Shown one piece after another: positions 23,480-30,931 of a DNA stretch of 31,990 nucleotides. The stretch is taken from contig CAZJTX010000006.1 of NCBI GenBank assembly GCA_964549115.1, positions 1-31,990 on the forward strand. The letters run 5' to 3'. This stretch comes from CAKOSP01 sp964549115 (GTDB lineage: Bacteria > Bacillota_I > Bacilli_A > RF39 > UBA660). Numbering within the stretch: the stretch's first letter is position 1; each line of letters opens with the position of its first letter. A program made the translations under genes and the position numbers. Under the pieces are notes generated by a model, which saw only the letters and a program-made list of their open reading frames with translations, did no database searches and had not been told where the DNA came from.

Positions 23480-24904
23480 ATGGATATTCAATTTGAAACA
23501 TATAATAAAGCTTTAGAGTATATTGATGTATTAATAAACAATCAAAATAACACTGATACTGAAGAATTTAAAAATGCTTTAACTAAACAAGATTTTTTAA
23601 ACATGTTAAAAGAAGTTTTAGATTCAATAAAAAATAATCAAAGCCATGATATTAATGATATTAGAAACGACTTATTTCAAAAAAGTTTTATTAAAGGATT
23701 TATAAATCAAATTGTTAACGAAAAAAAGATAACGCCTGGTATGGTAATAGATTTTGGTACCTTAAATACTAGAGATATTGTTATTACTGGTAATAAATCC
23801 GAATACACTTTATTTAGTGGCAGAAAAGAAAAGTATACCACTAAAACTAGTCATGAAACTATATATGACTTGGCATCAACATCTAAATTATTTACTTCAT
23901 TATTAATTAATAAATTAGCTGAACTTGGGTTTTTAAACTTAGATGATCCCATTACTAAACATGTTCCCATGTTTAGAAATTTAAATGGAATGAAAATATA
24001 TGATTTGTTAAAATTTACAACAGGTATTATCACAACTAAAAGAATCGACACAGCATTAAGCGTCGATGAAGCGGAAAACATATTATTTAATGCAATTATT
24101 AATCCTAATCCAGATAAAACATATGCTTATACAGATATAGGAAGTATGGTATTAAAATATGTTGTAGAAGGCGCAACCGGAACTAATTTTCACGAATTAG
24201 CTAAGATTTTAATATTTGATAAGGCAAATATGAAGAATACTCATTTAACAATTCCTTACCATAAATTAGACATGGTCGCAAGCAACAACTTTAACACCAT
24301 TATTAATAGTAATGGAGAGGCTATTGAGAGTACAATCGATATACCTGGTACTAATCATGATCCAAAAGCTAAAATGATGAAACAAAGAAAAAACAATGCA
24401 CCTGGTCATGCCGGATATTTTTCTAATACTCCAGATATGATAAATTTAAGTAAGGCTTTAATAGAAAATAAAATTGTATCAAAAAACACATTAACTGATA
24501 TTAGTAAAAACTTAGTAGGAGGAAAATTAAACGATCAAGATCATTCTTGTTATTTGGGTTCGTTAGTATTTTTAAAACAACCTAGTGGATTAAGATTACC
24601 TCTAAGGGCTCCTTTATCAGGACAAGCTTTTGCTTCTCCTGGATTTGGGGGATCTTATCTTTGTGTCGATCCTCTAAATGAAATATCTTTGTTTATAGGC
24701 GCAAACAGATTACATAACAGAATATATAGAATACCAGAAAAATATGTAGTTAATAATCAATATCAAGGTAAATATATATCTCGAAAATATCCTAGAGAAA
24801 TATTGCCACTAATAGAAGCGGCTACTACTTTGTCGGTACAATACCAATTTCTGGAAATTTTATTAGAGAAAAAGAAAAACCAAGTATTGGTTAGAGAAAT
24901 ATAA
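23480..24904 (+). CDS. serine hydrolase of the beta-lactamase/PBP-like family (class C type)
   Basis: 474 aa. The hydrolase fold starts near residue 85; the catalytic S133-T-S-K136 (SxxK) lies in IYDLASTSKLFTSLL, YTD in YAYTDIGSMVL takes the YxN place, and GHAG in NAPGHAGYFS may be the third motif. Family members include esterases, D-aminopeptidases and penicillin-binding proteins, so the substrate is unknown. The first 85 residues are helical with no signal peptide or membrane segment, so the protein seems cytoplasmic, unlike most wall-acting relatives. Single-gene unit with own promoter and terminator. Confidence 0.87.
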   Translation: MDIQFETYNKALEYIDVLINNQNNTDTEEFKNALTKQDFLNMLKEVLDSIKNNQSHDINDIRNDLFQKSFIKGFINQIVNEKKITPGMVIDFGTLNTRDIVITGNKSEYTLFSGRKEKYTTKTSHETIYDLASTSKLFTSLLINKLAELGFLNLDDPITKHVPMFRNLNGMKIYDLLKFTTGIITTKRIDTALSVDEAENILFNAIINPNPDKTYAYTDIGSMVLKYVVEGATGTNFHELAKILIFDKANMKNTHLTIPYHKLDMVASNNFNTIINSNGEAIESTIDIPGTNHDPKAKMMKQRKNNAPGHAGYFSNTPDMINLSKALIENKIVSKNTLTDISKNLVGGKLNDQDHSCYLGSLVFLKQPSGLRLPLRAPLSGQAFASPGFGGSYLCVDPLNEISLFIGANRLHNRIYRIPEKYVVNNQYQGKYISRKYPREILPLIEAATTLSVQYQFLEILLEKKKNQVLVREI

Positions 24905-24931
24905 AAAGCAAATATAAATTATTTGCTTTTT
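24903..24931. terminator. bidirectional terminator between the serine hydrolase gene and rplT
   Basis: Perfect 12-bp arms AAAAAGCAAATA (24903-24914) and TATTTGCTTTTT (24920-24931). It contains the end of the rplT coding region. Confidence 0.88.
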
Positions 24932-25491
24932 TCTATTAAACTTATTAAATCAGCTTTTTTAAGCGATGTGTAGCCTTGTAGTTTTTTAACTTTTGCTATT
25001 TCTTTTAATTCAGCTACAGTTTTTTTACTTAAATCTTCTTTTACAGTTTCAGTTTTTGTTTCTTCTTTTTTAGGTTCAACTTTAGTTTCTTTTTTAACTT
25101 CAGTTTTACTTACAACTTGCTCCTCAACTACTTCTCCGTTTAATGCTTTTTTAGCTATATCTACTATTTCACTAAAAGCTTTTGGATTATCTATAGCAAT
25201 TTCTGATAGCATTTTTCGATTAATTTCTACTCCAGCTATTGTTAAACCGTTTATAAATCTAGAATAACTTATATCGTTTTCTCTACATGCTGCATTTATT
25301 CTAGTTATCCACAATTTTCTAAAGTTTCTTTTGTTTTGTTTACGATCACGGTATGCATATTGTCCACTTTTAAAAACTTGTTCTTGAGCTGTTCTATATA
25401 ATCTGTGTTTACTACCAAAATACCCTTTTGCTTCTTTTAATACTTTTCTTCTTCTGTTTTTAGCAACAGGTCCTCTTTTAACTCTAGTCAT
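24919..25491 (-). CDS. rplT: 50S ribosomal protein L20 with a C-terminal SAP/Rho-N-like extension
   Basis: 190 aa against about 117-120 for normal L20. Residues 1-118 are ordinary L20 (TRVKRGPVAKNRRRK, AKGYFGSKHRLYRTAQEQV, YAYRDRKQNKRNFRKLWI, NGLTIAGVEINRKMLSEIA). Residues about 119-153 are a Lys/Glu/Thr-rich linker; residues 154-188 (LSKKTVAELKEIAKVKKLQG, then YTSLKKADLISLIEK) resemble the small Rho N-terminal/SAP helix-extended-helix fold that binds nucleic acid. L20 is needed for early 50S assembly and in Firmicutes represses its own operon by binding the infC leader. The frame is open throughout, so this is a true fusion and not a frameshift. Last gene of infC-rpmI-rplT. Confidence 0.93.
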   Translation of the reverse strand: MTRVKRGPVAKNRRRKVLKEAKGYFGSKHRLYRTAQEQVFKSGQYAYRDRKQNKRNFRKLWITRINAACRENDISYSRFINGLTIAGVEINRKMLSEIAIDNPKAFSEIVDIAKKALNGEVVEEQVVSKTEVKKETKVEPKKEETKTETVKEDLSKKTVAELKEIAKVKKLQGYTSLKKADLISLIEKSK

Positions 25492-25499
25492 AATTATCC

Positions 25500-25694
25500 T
25501 TAAATAACAGTTTTAATCCTGTCACTATCTCCTTTACTTAATGTTTGTTTTCTTCTTCTTTGGCGTACTGCTTTTGCAGAATCCTTACCAGTTTTATGGT
25601 TTCCACCTGATTTTTTAAAAATCAAGTCACCATTTTTTCTTTTTCTAAATACTTTTTTTGAAGCTTTATGTGTTTTTTGTTTAACTTTCTTCAT
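25500..25694 (-). CDS. rpmI: 50S ribosomal protein L35
   Basis: 64 aa, typical L35: basic N-terminus KKVKQKTHKASKKVFRKRKN, then SGGNHKTGKDSAKAVRQRRR. The start overlaps the infC end by 14 bases in another frame, with the AAGGAGG site inside infC, which implies coupled translation. Eight bases precede rplT. Confidence 0.96.
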   Translation of the reverse strand: MKKVKQKTHKASKKVFRKRKNGDLIFKKSGGNHKTGKDSAKAVRQRRRKQTLSKGDSDRIKTVI

Positions 25695-26244
25695 TTTTGT
25701 CCTCCTTCTTTTTTGGTGCTAATAACATAGACATTTGTCTTCCTTCTTGTTTAGGCATAGTTTCTATAACTGAAACATCACTTAATTCCTCAGCAAATCT
25801 CATTAATACTTCTTCGCCTAACTCAGGATGACCCATTTGTCTTCCTTTAAATCTTAAAAATGCTCTTATTTTATGCCCTTTAACTAAATAATTATGAGCA
25901 TTTCTTTTTCTGGTATTAAAGTCATGAACATCAATAGTTACAGATAATCGATACTCTTTTAAATCTTTATTAGCTTCTCTTTGTTTCTTTTGAGCATCTT
26001 TTATCTTTTTAGTTTTTTCATACTTATACTTATTATAGTCCATTATTTTTGCCACAGCTGGTACGCTTTTACTACTCATTAATACTAAGTCTAAACCTGC
26101 ATAATCAGCCAATGTTAATGCATCTTCAAGTGGTTTAATACCCATTTTTTCACCATTGGGTCCTATAACCATCATTTCTCCAACATTAATGTCTTCGTTA
26201 ATAAGTAAATCATCTTTACTTCTTCTTACATTTCTTACTGCTAT
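25681..26244 (-). CDS. infC: translation initiation factor IF-3, probable AUA start
   Basis: 187 aa counting from the ATA at 26244. IF3 N-domain: LLINEDINVGEMMVIGPNGEKMGI, then ALTLADYAGLDLVLMS; C-domain: RLSVTIDVHDFNTRKRNAH and MPKQEGRQMSM. IF3 checks start codons and keeps 30S subunits free. No ATG or GTG lies at the expected place: GGAGGTG is followed, after six bases, by ATA GCA GTA AGA. An in-frame ATG at 26259 overlaps the SD itself and lacks one of its own. infC is known for AUU or similar starts that let IF3 repress itself; here the codon is AUA by inference. First gene of infC-rpmI-rplT. Confidence 0.9.
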   Translation of the reverse strand: MAVRNVRRSKDDLLINEDINVGEMMVIGPNGEKMGIKPLEDALTLADYAGLDLVLMSSKSVPAVAKIMDYNKYKYEKTKKIKDAQKKQREANKDLKEYRLSVTIDVHDFNTRKRNAHNYLVKGHKIRAFLRFKGRQMGHPELGEEVLMRFAEELSDVSVIETMPKQEGRQMSMLLAPKKKEDKNEES

Positions 26245-26358
26245 TGTTAGCACCTCCATACAATTAAAAAGATGGATTATCCACCTTAAAACATCAATTT
26301 GTTTATACCTATCGTTATTCACAATCAGGTGGATCTATATCACTTTCTTTTCAACAAC
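26245..26358 (-). promoter_or_regulatory. infC operon leader: attenuator, likely L20-responsive
   Basis: On the minus strand, ATCCACCT (26334-26327) can pair perfectly with AGGTGGAT (26286-26279). The same downstream arm also starts an intrinsic terminator, AAGGTGG (26287-26281) with CCATCTT (26275-26269) and a T run to 26266. The two structures exclude each other, so the leader can switch between reading through and stopping. The SD (GGAGGTG) could also pair with the CACCT. Firmicute infC operons are known to be controlled by L20 through such a leader; that L20 is the ligand here is inferred from context. Confidence 0.65.
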
Positions 26359-26364
26359 ATCTAC

Positions 26365-26393
26365 ATATTACCTTATATCCTATATAAAGTCAA
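26365..26393 (-). promoter_or_regulatory. infC operon promoter
   Basis: Minus-strand TTGACT (26393-26388), 17-base spacer, TAATAT (26370-26365), located just after hairpin cassette copy 2. Confidence 0.7.
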
Positions 26394-26394
26394 T

Positions 26395-26447
26395 AAAATA
26401 GAGAACACTCCATTAATCTAAATTAATAAATTAATAATGTGCTCTCT
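26395..26447 (-). ncRNA. candidate small hairpin RNA, copy 2
   Basis: The same 18-position hairpin as copy 1, with both arms identical and one loop base changed (26447-26400). The tail is ATTTTATTG, a weaker T run, so some transcripts may continue into infC. The infC promoter begins two bases beyond the copy. Confidence 0.6.
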
Positions 26448-26453
26448 ACATAC

Positions 26454-26481
26454 ATATTATCATATTAAATATATTTGTCAA
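26454..26481 (-). promoter_or_regulatory. promoter of hairpin RNA, copy 2
   Basis: Minus-strand TTGACA (26481-26476), 16-base spacer and TGA-TAATAT (-10 at 26459-26454), the same layout as copy 1. It starts just after the stop of the ATP-grasp gene, where no terminator is seen. Confidence 0.75.
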
Positions 26482-26488
26482 TACTTTT

Positions 26489-27466
26489 TTAAAACTTTTT
26501 TATTTTTTCAAATTCAGGTAATATTCCTATTTTATCTTTCATATGTATTGGTCTTTGATACATACTATGACCTGGGTAGTGATTACCTTCGATTAACAAA
26601 GGTCCTTCTTCAGTTATAGCTATGTCAAATCCAACCATTCTTACCTCTTCAACAACTTTAGATACTTCATCTATTAATTTAATAACTTCTTTCCAATATG
26701 GTATTTGAAATCCTTTTATAGTTGTATTTGTAACTGGGTGTTTATAAAATATATCATTATTTTTATTTAAGGCTATATCTTCAATTACCCCAGTTTTTAT
26801 ATCAACCGGTGCAAATGTACCTCCACTAGTAAAGTTATCCACCACAGATGATCCTGTCCCCATTCTAATTAAAGCTTTAACTTTATTACTTTTACCGTTA
26901 TATCTTATAGATACAATTCTTATTGAATTAACTGAATGAGGATTTAATTCATTTAGTTTAGAATGCTGTTTAATAACTTCTTCGATCATTAGCAACTTTT
27001 TATCAACTAAATCATTATATAATTTATCTTTATCTTTATAGTCTTTTAAATTTATTAACTCCATTCCTATTCCACCAAAGCCGTCGTTTGGTTTACAAAA
27101 TATCTTATCCTTAGTTTTAATAAATTTTTTAAAATCATCTATATTATTATTTAAATATATCCAATCTCTTTTTATATATTTATTAAATGTTTTATTAAAT
27201 ATGTTTTTTTCTAAAAATATATAATAATAGTCTGAGTTATTAAAATATCTAACATATTTTAAATTTAATCCCCATGTTAAGTAAGTTTTTCTTTGTTTAT
27301 TGGTCAAATTATACATTTCTAAGTCATGGTAATCAACATATCCTGCTTTATATTTATATCCACACCATAGCATATCAATAATTACTAATAAAATATTTTT
27401 ATTAGATTTTTTACTTACTTTTTTAGCAACGTCTAGCGTTTTTTTTATTCTTACTTTATTAAGCAT
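26489..27466 (-). CDS. ATP-grasp protein of the sugar-transfer-associated type
   Basis: 325 aa. ATP-grasp features: FCKPNDGFGGIGM (phosphate-binding loop), LMIEEVIKQH, the LNPHSVNSIRIVSI block, RMGTGSSVVDNFTSGG, and the metal-binding E/N in LIEGNHYPGHSM. This set is typical of the family found near capsule and cell-surface glycan genes, which ligates an amino acid or similar group to an acceptor; the substrate is unknown. It lies eight bases after thrS on the T-box transcript, which hints at a link to threonine or to translation, or may just reflect packing. Confidence 0.85.
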   Translation of the reverse strand: MLNKVRIKKTLDVAKKVSKKSNKNILLVIIDMLWCGYKYKAGYVDYHDLEMYNLTNKQRKTYLTWGLNLKYVRYFNNSDYYYIFLEKNIFNKTFNKYIKRDWIYLNNNIDDFKKFIKTKDKIFCKPNDGFGGIGMELINLKDYKDKDKLYNDLVDKKLLMIEEVIKQHSKLNELNPHSVNSIRIVSIRYNGKSNKVKALIRMGTGSSVVDNFTSGGTFAPVDIKTGVIEDIALNKNNDIFYKHPVTNTTIKGFQIPYWKEVIKLIDEVSKVVEEVRMVGFDIAITEEGPLLIEGNHYPGHSMYQRPIHMKDKIGILPEFEKIKKF

Positions 27467-27474
27467 TTAATACC

Positions 27475-29211
27475 TTATTTTATATTTTTATTTTTTATTT
27501 CTTTTAATAACATTGAAATAAACTCTTCTTTTTTTAATGTTGTAGTGTTATTTTTACCAAACTCTCTATAACTAATTAAATTACTTTCTAATTCTTTATC
27601 CCCTACTATAATAGTATAAGGAATCTTTTTCATTTGACTTTCTCTCATTTTATAAGATAATTTTTCATCTCTGTCATCTAAAGTTATTCTAATATTAGAA
27701 TCTTTTAATTCTTTTTCTAACTTTTTTGCATATTTTAAATGATACTCATTATTAACTGGAATAACATTTACTTGGACTGGCGCTAGCCAAAGAGGAAACG
27801 CTCCAGCAAAGTGTTCTATTAATATACCAATAAAACGTTCAATTGATCCATATATAACTCTGTGTAACATAACAGGTCTTTGTTTTGAGCCATCACTTGC
27901 TATGTAAGTTAAATCAAATCTATCGGGCATATTCATATCTAATTGAATTGTTCCACATTGCCACTCTCTACCTAAAGAATCTTTAATATGGAAGTCTAAT
28001 TTTGGTCCGTAAAAAGCACCATCCCCTTCATTTATTTCAAAGTCCTTGCCTGCTACAGCGCATGCACTTTTTAACATCTCCTCAGATTTATCCCAAATTT
28101 CAACTGTTCCTATATATTTTTCTTCTGGTCTTGTTGATAATTTAATATCATAAGTCAAACCAAATATTTTATACATTCTATCCATAAACTTAATTAATCT
28201 TGTAACTTCTCCTTCAACTTGGTCCTCTGTCATAAATAAATGAGCGTCATCTTGGGTAAATGTTCTTACTCTAAATAAACCATTTAGTGCTCCACTAGCT
28301 TCATGACGATGAACTTGACCTAACTCTCCTACCCTTAAAGGTAAATTTTTATATGAATAAAGAGAATTTTTATAAACTAACATTCCCCCTGGGCAATTCA
28401 TCGGTTTAATAGCAAATTCTTTATCATCTATTTTACTTATATACATGTTTTCTTGATAATTTTTCCAATGACCTGATAATTCCCATAAATCTTTACTTAA
28501 CATAAGAGGAGTTTTTATAAACTCGTAACCTTCTTTTGTATGTTCTTCATACCAGAAATTTTCTAATTCATTTTTAATAATCATTCCGTTTTTTAAAAAG
28601 AAAGGAAAACCTGGTCCGTATTCACTCATCATAAATAGATCAAGTTCTTTACCCAATTTTTTATGATCTCTTTTTTTAGCTTCTTCTAAAAATAATAAAT
28701 GCTTTGTTAAATCTTCTTCTGTTTTAAAACATATTCCGTATACTCTTTGAAGCATCTTTTCATTTTGATCCCCTTTAAAATAAGCTCCACTTACTTTAAG
28801 TAATTTAAAATGCTTTAATTCTTTTGTTGTTGATACATGAGGGCCTCTACAAAGATCTATAAAATCATCCTGAGCATAGCAAGAGATTTCCCCATCTTCA
28901 AAGTTGTTAATTAAATCAATTTTATATTCATCATCTTTAAATAACTCTAACGCTTCTTCTTTTGTTAAAACTTTTTTATAAATTCTTTTGTCACTCTTAA
29001 CAATTTTTTTCATTTCCCTTTCGATTGTTACTAAATCATCATCAGTTATTACATCATTACCCAAATCCATATCATAATAAAATCCTGTATCTATTACAGG
29101 GCCAACCCAAAACTTAGCATGTGGATATAAGTTTTTAATCGCATGAGCGAGTAAATGGGCACAACTATGGTTTAATGCATTTAAATTGTCATCTTCTTTA
29201 ATATTCATCAT
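27475..29211 (-). CDS. thrS: threonyl-tRNA synthetase lacking the TGS domain
   Basis: 578 aa against about 640 for the usual enzyme; the N-terminal TGS domain (about 60 residues) is absent. The editing domain is intact: H15 and H19 in NHSCAHLLAHA, and C121 and H125 in CRGPHV, which clear Ser-tRNA(Thr). Class II catalytic core: zinc ligands C273 in MNCPGG, the His in RHEASGAL and the His in MLHRVIYGSIER; QDDAHLF motif; then the anticodon-binding domain. An ATG doublet begins it; the stop of the preceding small ORF overlaps it (TGATG context). It is the main gene controlled by the upstream T-box. Confidence 0.97.
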   Translation of the reverse strand: MMNIKEDDNLNALNHSCAHLLAHAIKNLYPHAKFWVGPVIDTGFYYDMDLGNDVITDDDLVTIEREMKKIVKSDKRIYKKVLTKEEALELFKDDEYKIDLINNFEDGEISCYAQDDFIDLCRGPHVSTTKELKHFKLLKVSGAYFKGDQNEKMLQRVYGICFKTEEDLTKHLLFLEEAKKRDHKKLGKELDLFMMSEYGPGFPFFLKNGMIIKNELENFWYEEHTKEGYEFIKTPLMLSKDLWELSGHWKNYQENMYISKIDDKEFAIKPMNCPGGMLVYKNSLYSYKNLPLRVGELGQVHRHEASGALNGLFRVRTFTQDDAHLFMTEDQVEGEVTRLIKFMDRMYKIFGLTYDIKLSTRPEEKYIGTVEIWDKSEEMLKSACAVAGKDFEINEGDGAFYGPKLDFHIKDSLGREWQCGTIQLDMNMPDRFDLTYIASDGSKQRPVMLHRVIYGSIERFIGILIEHFAGAFPLWLAPVQVNVIPVNNEYHLKYAKKLEKELKDSNIRITLDDRDEKLSYKMRESQMKKIPYTIIVGDKELESNLISYREFGKNNTTTLKKEEFISMLLKEIKNKNIK

Positions 29212-29396
29212 CTTTTCTTCTCCTTTTTATTTATCTTAAATTTTTTCTTTAAACTTTCTAATCTTTTTTCCATTGATTTTAAATCTTCTAACGCTTGTTT
29301 TTTATCTTTATATAATACTAAATTGTATATTATCATTTTAAGTTCCAATATTTGCATTTGTATATTATAAATCTTCTTAAGAACAGAATTACTCAT
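29208..29396 (-). CDS. small coiled-coil protein upstream of thrS
   Basis: 62 aa from the ATG at 29396, which has AAAGGAG seven bases upstream; an in-frame TTG (29438) would lie inside the T-box terminator and is rejected. The protein is short, helical and basic: residues 5-30 are a hydrophobic heptad pattern (VLKKIYNIQMQILELKMIIY), then KKQALEDLKSMEKRLESLKKK, ending in a Lys-rich tail. I do not recognise the family. It is under Thr control and its stop (TGA) overlaps thrS, so translation is coupled. It may be a partner of the shortened ThrRS or an unrelated small protein. Confidence 0.75.
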   Translation of the reverse strand: MSNSVLKKIYNIQMQILELKMIIYNLVLYKDKKQALEDLKSMEKRLESLKKKFKINKKEKKR

Positions 29397-29404
29397 ATAT
29401 CTCC

Positions 29405-29603
29405 TTTTATAAAAAACGCATATTACTCCAAGGAGCAAATATGCGGTACCATCCTATTTATTACTTAATTTATATAACGGTATTACCCGTGGCTATTGCC
29501 CTCATTAAAAAGTAGTAATTTTTATTTATTTTAGTTAATTTACACCTACCATTAACTCTCTTTATAAAATAATATAAAAATCATGTCTTTTCTTCTTGAT
29601 TTC
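29405..29603 (-). promoter_or_regulatory. T-box riboswitch (threonine)
   Basis: On the minus strand: a long A/T stem I with GTTAAT/ATTAAC around the AGGTGTAA apical loop, a stem III-like ACGGGTAATACCGT, the T-box core AGGATGGTACCGC (about 29455-29443) and a terminator CGCATAT...ATATGCG followed by six T (29445-29411). The core can form the antiterminator instead. The specifier region reads TTACTACTTTT; both possible in-line triplets are ACU, a Thr codon (29511-29516). Uncharged tRNA-Thr should stop termination and turn on the small ORF, thrS and the ATP-grasp gene. Confidence 0.92.
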
Positions 29604-29609
29604 TAATAT

Positions 29610-29638
29610 ATTTTATCACTTTAAAATATAAATATCAA
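29610..29638 (-). promoter_or_regulatory. thrS operon promoter
   Basis: Minus-strand TTGATA (29638-29633), 17-base spacer ending TGA, TAAAAT (29615-29610); gives a start at the 5' end of the T-box. Confidence 0.78.
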
Positions 29639-29666
29639 TAAGTAGTAAAGTCTCATTTTTTTTATT

Positions 29667-29694
29667 TTGAATTCATCAATATTTTTGATACAAT
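29667..29694 (+). promoter_or_regulatory. promoter of the Y-family polymerase gene
   Basis: TTGAAT (29667-29672), 16-base spacer ending TGA, TACAAT (29689-29694). Divergent from the thrS promoter. No clear LexA box is seen. Confidence 0.7.
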
Positions 29695-29721
29695 GTATAA
29701 AACAAGTGTTCGGGTGATGAT

Positions 29722-30918
29722 GTGAATATATTATGTATTGATTTGAAAAGTTTTTATGCTTCATGTGAATGTGTTGAGCGCGGTTTAGACCCCAATAACA
29801 CTCCTTTAGTCGTGGCGAATCCCCATCAAGGACAAGGTGCCATAACTCTTGCTATCACACCTTATTTAAGAAATAAGGGAATTAAATCCAGATCTAGATT
29901 ATATGAAATACCTAAACATATAAATTATTTTATAGTTCCCCCTAGATTAAATTTATATAGTGCATATAGTAAAAAAGTAGTAGACGTGTATCTTAAGTTT
30001 GTTGCAAGAGAAGATATTTTAGTATATTCAATTGATGAGTGCTTTATAGATTTAACTAATTATTTAAAATTATATAAAAAGACCGATTATGAATTAACAA
30101 AAGAAATAATGAATAAATTAGAAAAAGAATTAGGTCTTATGACTAGTGCTGGATTAGGACCGAATATGTTTCTGGCAAAAGTAGCATTAGACATTGAAGC
30201 TAAAAAAGAAAAACATAATATAGCTAAAATAACTAAAGAAGACATACCCGACAAAATTTGGAATATATCTCCTATAAACAGAGTATGGGGAATTGGTAAA
30301 AGTTTAATGAAAAAATTAAATAATATGGGAATATTTAACATATATGATCTAGCTCATTATGATCCTAATATATTACAAAAAAGATTGGGCGTTATGGGAA
30401 AACATTTATGGGAAAATGTAAACGGTATTACTAACATGACTATTCAAGAGGAAAATAATAAGTTAAGAGATAAAACTATATCTCACTCTAAAATGTTTAT
30501 CACTACGAAATCTCAAAAAGAAGCAATGCCTACAATAATAAAATTAGTTGATTCACTAATAGAACAATTGAAAAATAACAACTTAGAAGCAAGAACAATT
30601 TTCTTTGCGGTTAATTATGATTATAATTACAACAAATCATTTAAAAAAAGAATTACTTTAGAAAAATCATTTAATGACTATAATACAATTATAAATTTCA
30701 TAAATGATTGTTTTAAAAAACAACATTTAAATTTACCTATAAGACAAGTTATTATAAGATTAAGTAATTTAAATGAAGTTCGTGGTACTCAATTAAATTT
30801 ATTTGAAGATTATAATACAAATCACGTTAACGACATTATGTTTGATATTAAACATAAATATGGACGTGATTCAATTAAGAAAGCTGTATATTTAATAGAC
30901 AATAAAAAAACCGATTAA
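29722..30918 (+). CDS. Y-family DNA polymerase (UvrX/DinB-like)
   Basis: 398 aa from a GTG start with GGGTGAT upstream. Translesion polymerase: CIDLKSFYASCECVERGLDP with metal ligand D7, VVANPHQGQGAI, and the catalytic S103-I-D105-E106 motif; the HhH region has NRVWGIGKSLMKKLNNMGI, followed by a little-finger domain. QLNLF at residues 357-361 is a good beta-clamp-binding motif. The FYASCECVERGLDP style is closer to UvrX/YqjW-type than to the main DinB of Firmicutes. Single gene, followed by a bidirectional terminator. Confidence 0.93.
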   Translation: MNILCIDLKSFYASCECVERGLDPNNTPLVVANPHQGQGAITLAITPYLRNKGIKSRSRLYEIPKHINYFIVPPRLNLYSAYSKKVVDVYLKFVAREDILVYSIDECFIDLTNYLKLYKKTDYELTKEIMNKLEKELGLMTSAGLGPNMFLAKVALDIEAKKEKHNIAKITKEDIPDKIWNISPINRVWGIGKSLMKKLNNMGIFNIYDLAHYDPNILQKRLGVMGKHLWENVNGITNMTIQEENNKLRDKTISHSKMFITTKSQKEAMPTIIKLVDSLIEQLKNNNLEARTIFFAVNYDYNYNKSFKKRITLEKSFNDYNTIINFINDCFKKQHLNLPIRQVIIRLSNLNEVRGTQLNLFEDYNTNHVNDIMFDIKHKYGRDSIKKAVYLIDNKKTD

Positions 30919-30929
30919 CGGTTTTTATT
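30904..30929. terminator. bidirectional terminator after the Y-family polymerase gene
   Basis: Perfect arms AAAAACCG (30906-30913) and CGGTTTTT (30919-30926); the polymerase stop codon is in the loop. Confidence 0.88.
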
Positions 30930-30931
30930 TT

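Larger units (their letters stand above)
26395..26481 (-). repeat. dispersed 87-bp promoter-hairpin cassette, copy 2
   Basis: Opposite orientation to the copy at 12809-12895, about 13.5 kb away; six differences in 87 positions, none in the hairpin arms. Confidence 0.9.

Noticed and set aside
29397..29438. TTG start extending the small thrS-upstream ORF
   Set aside because: It falls in the T-box terminator; the ATG at 29396 has AAAGGAG.
29397..29721. Hidden gene in the 325-base gap before the Y-polymerase gene
   Set aside because: The space is filled by the T-box and two divergent promoters; no further ORF with a ribosome site is seen.
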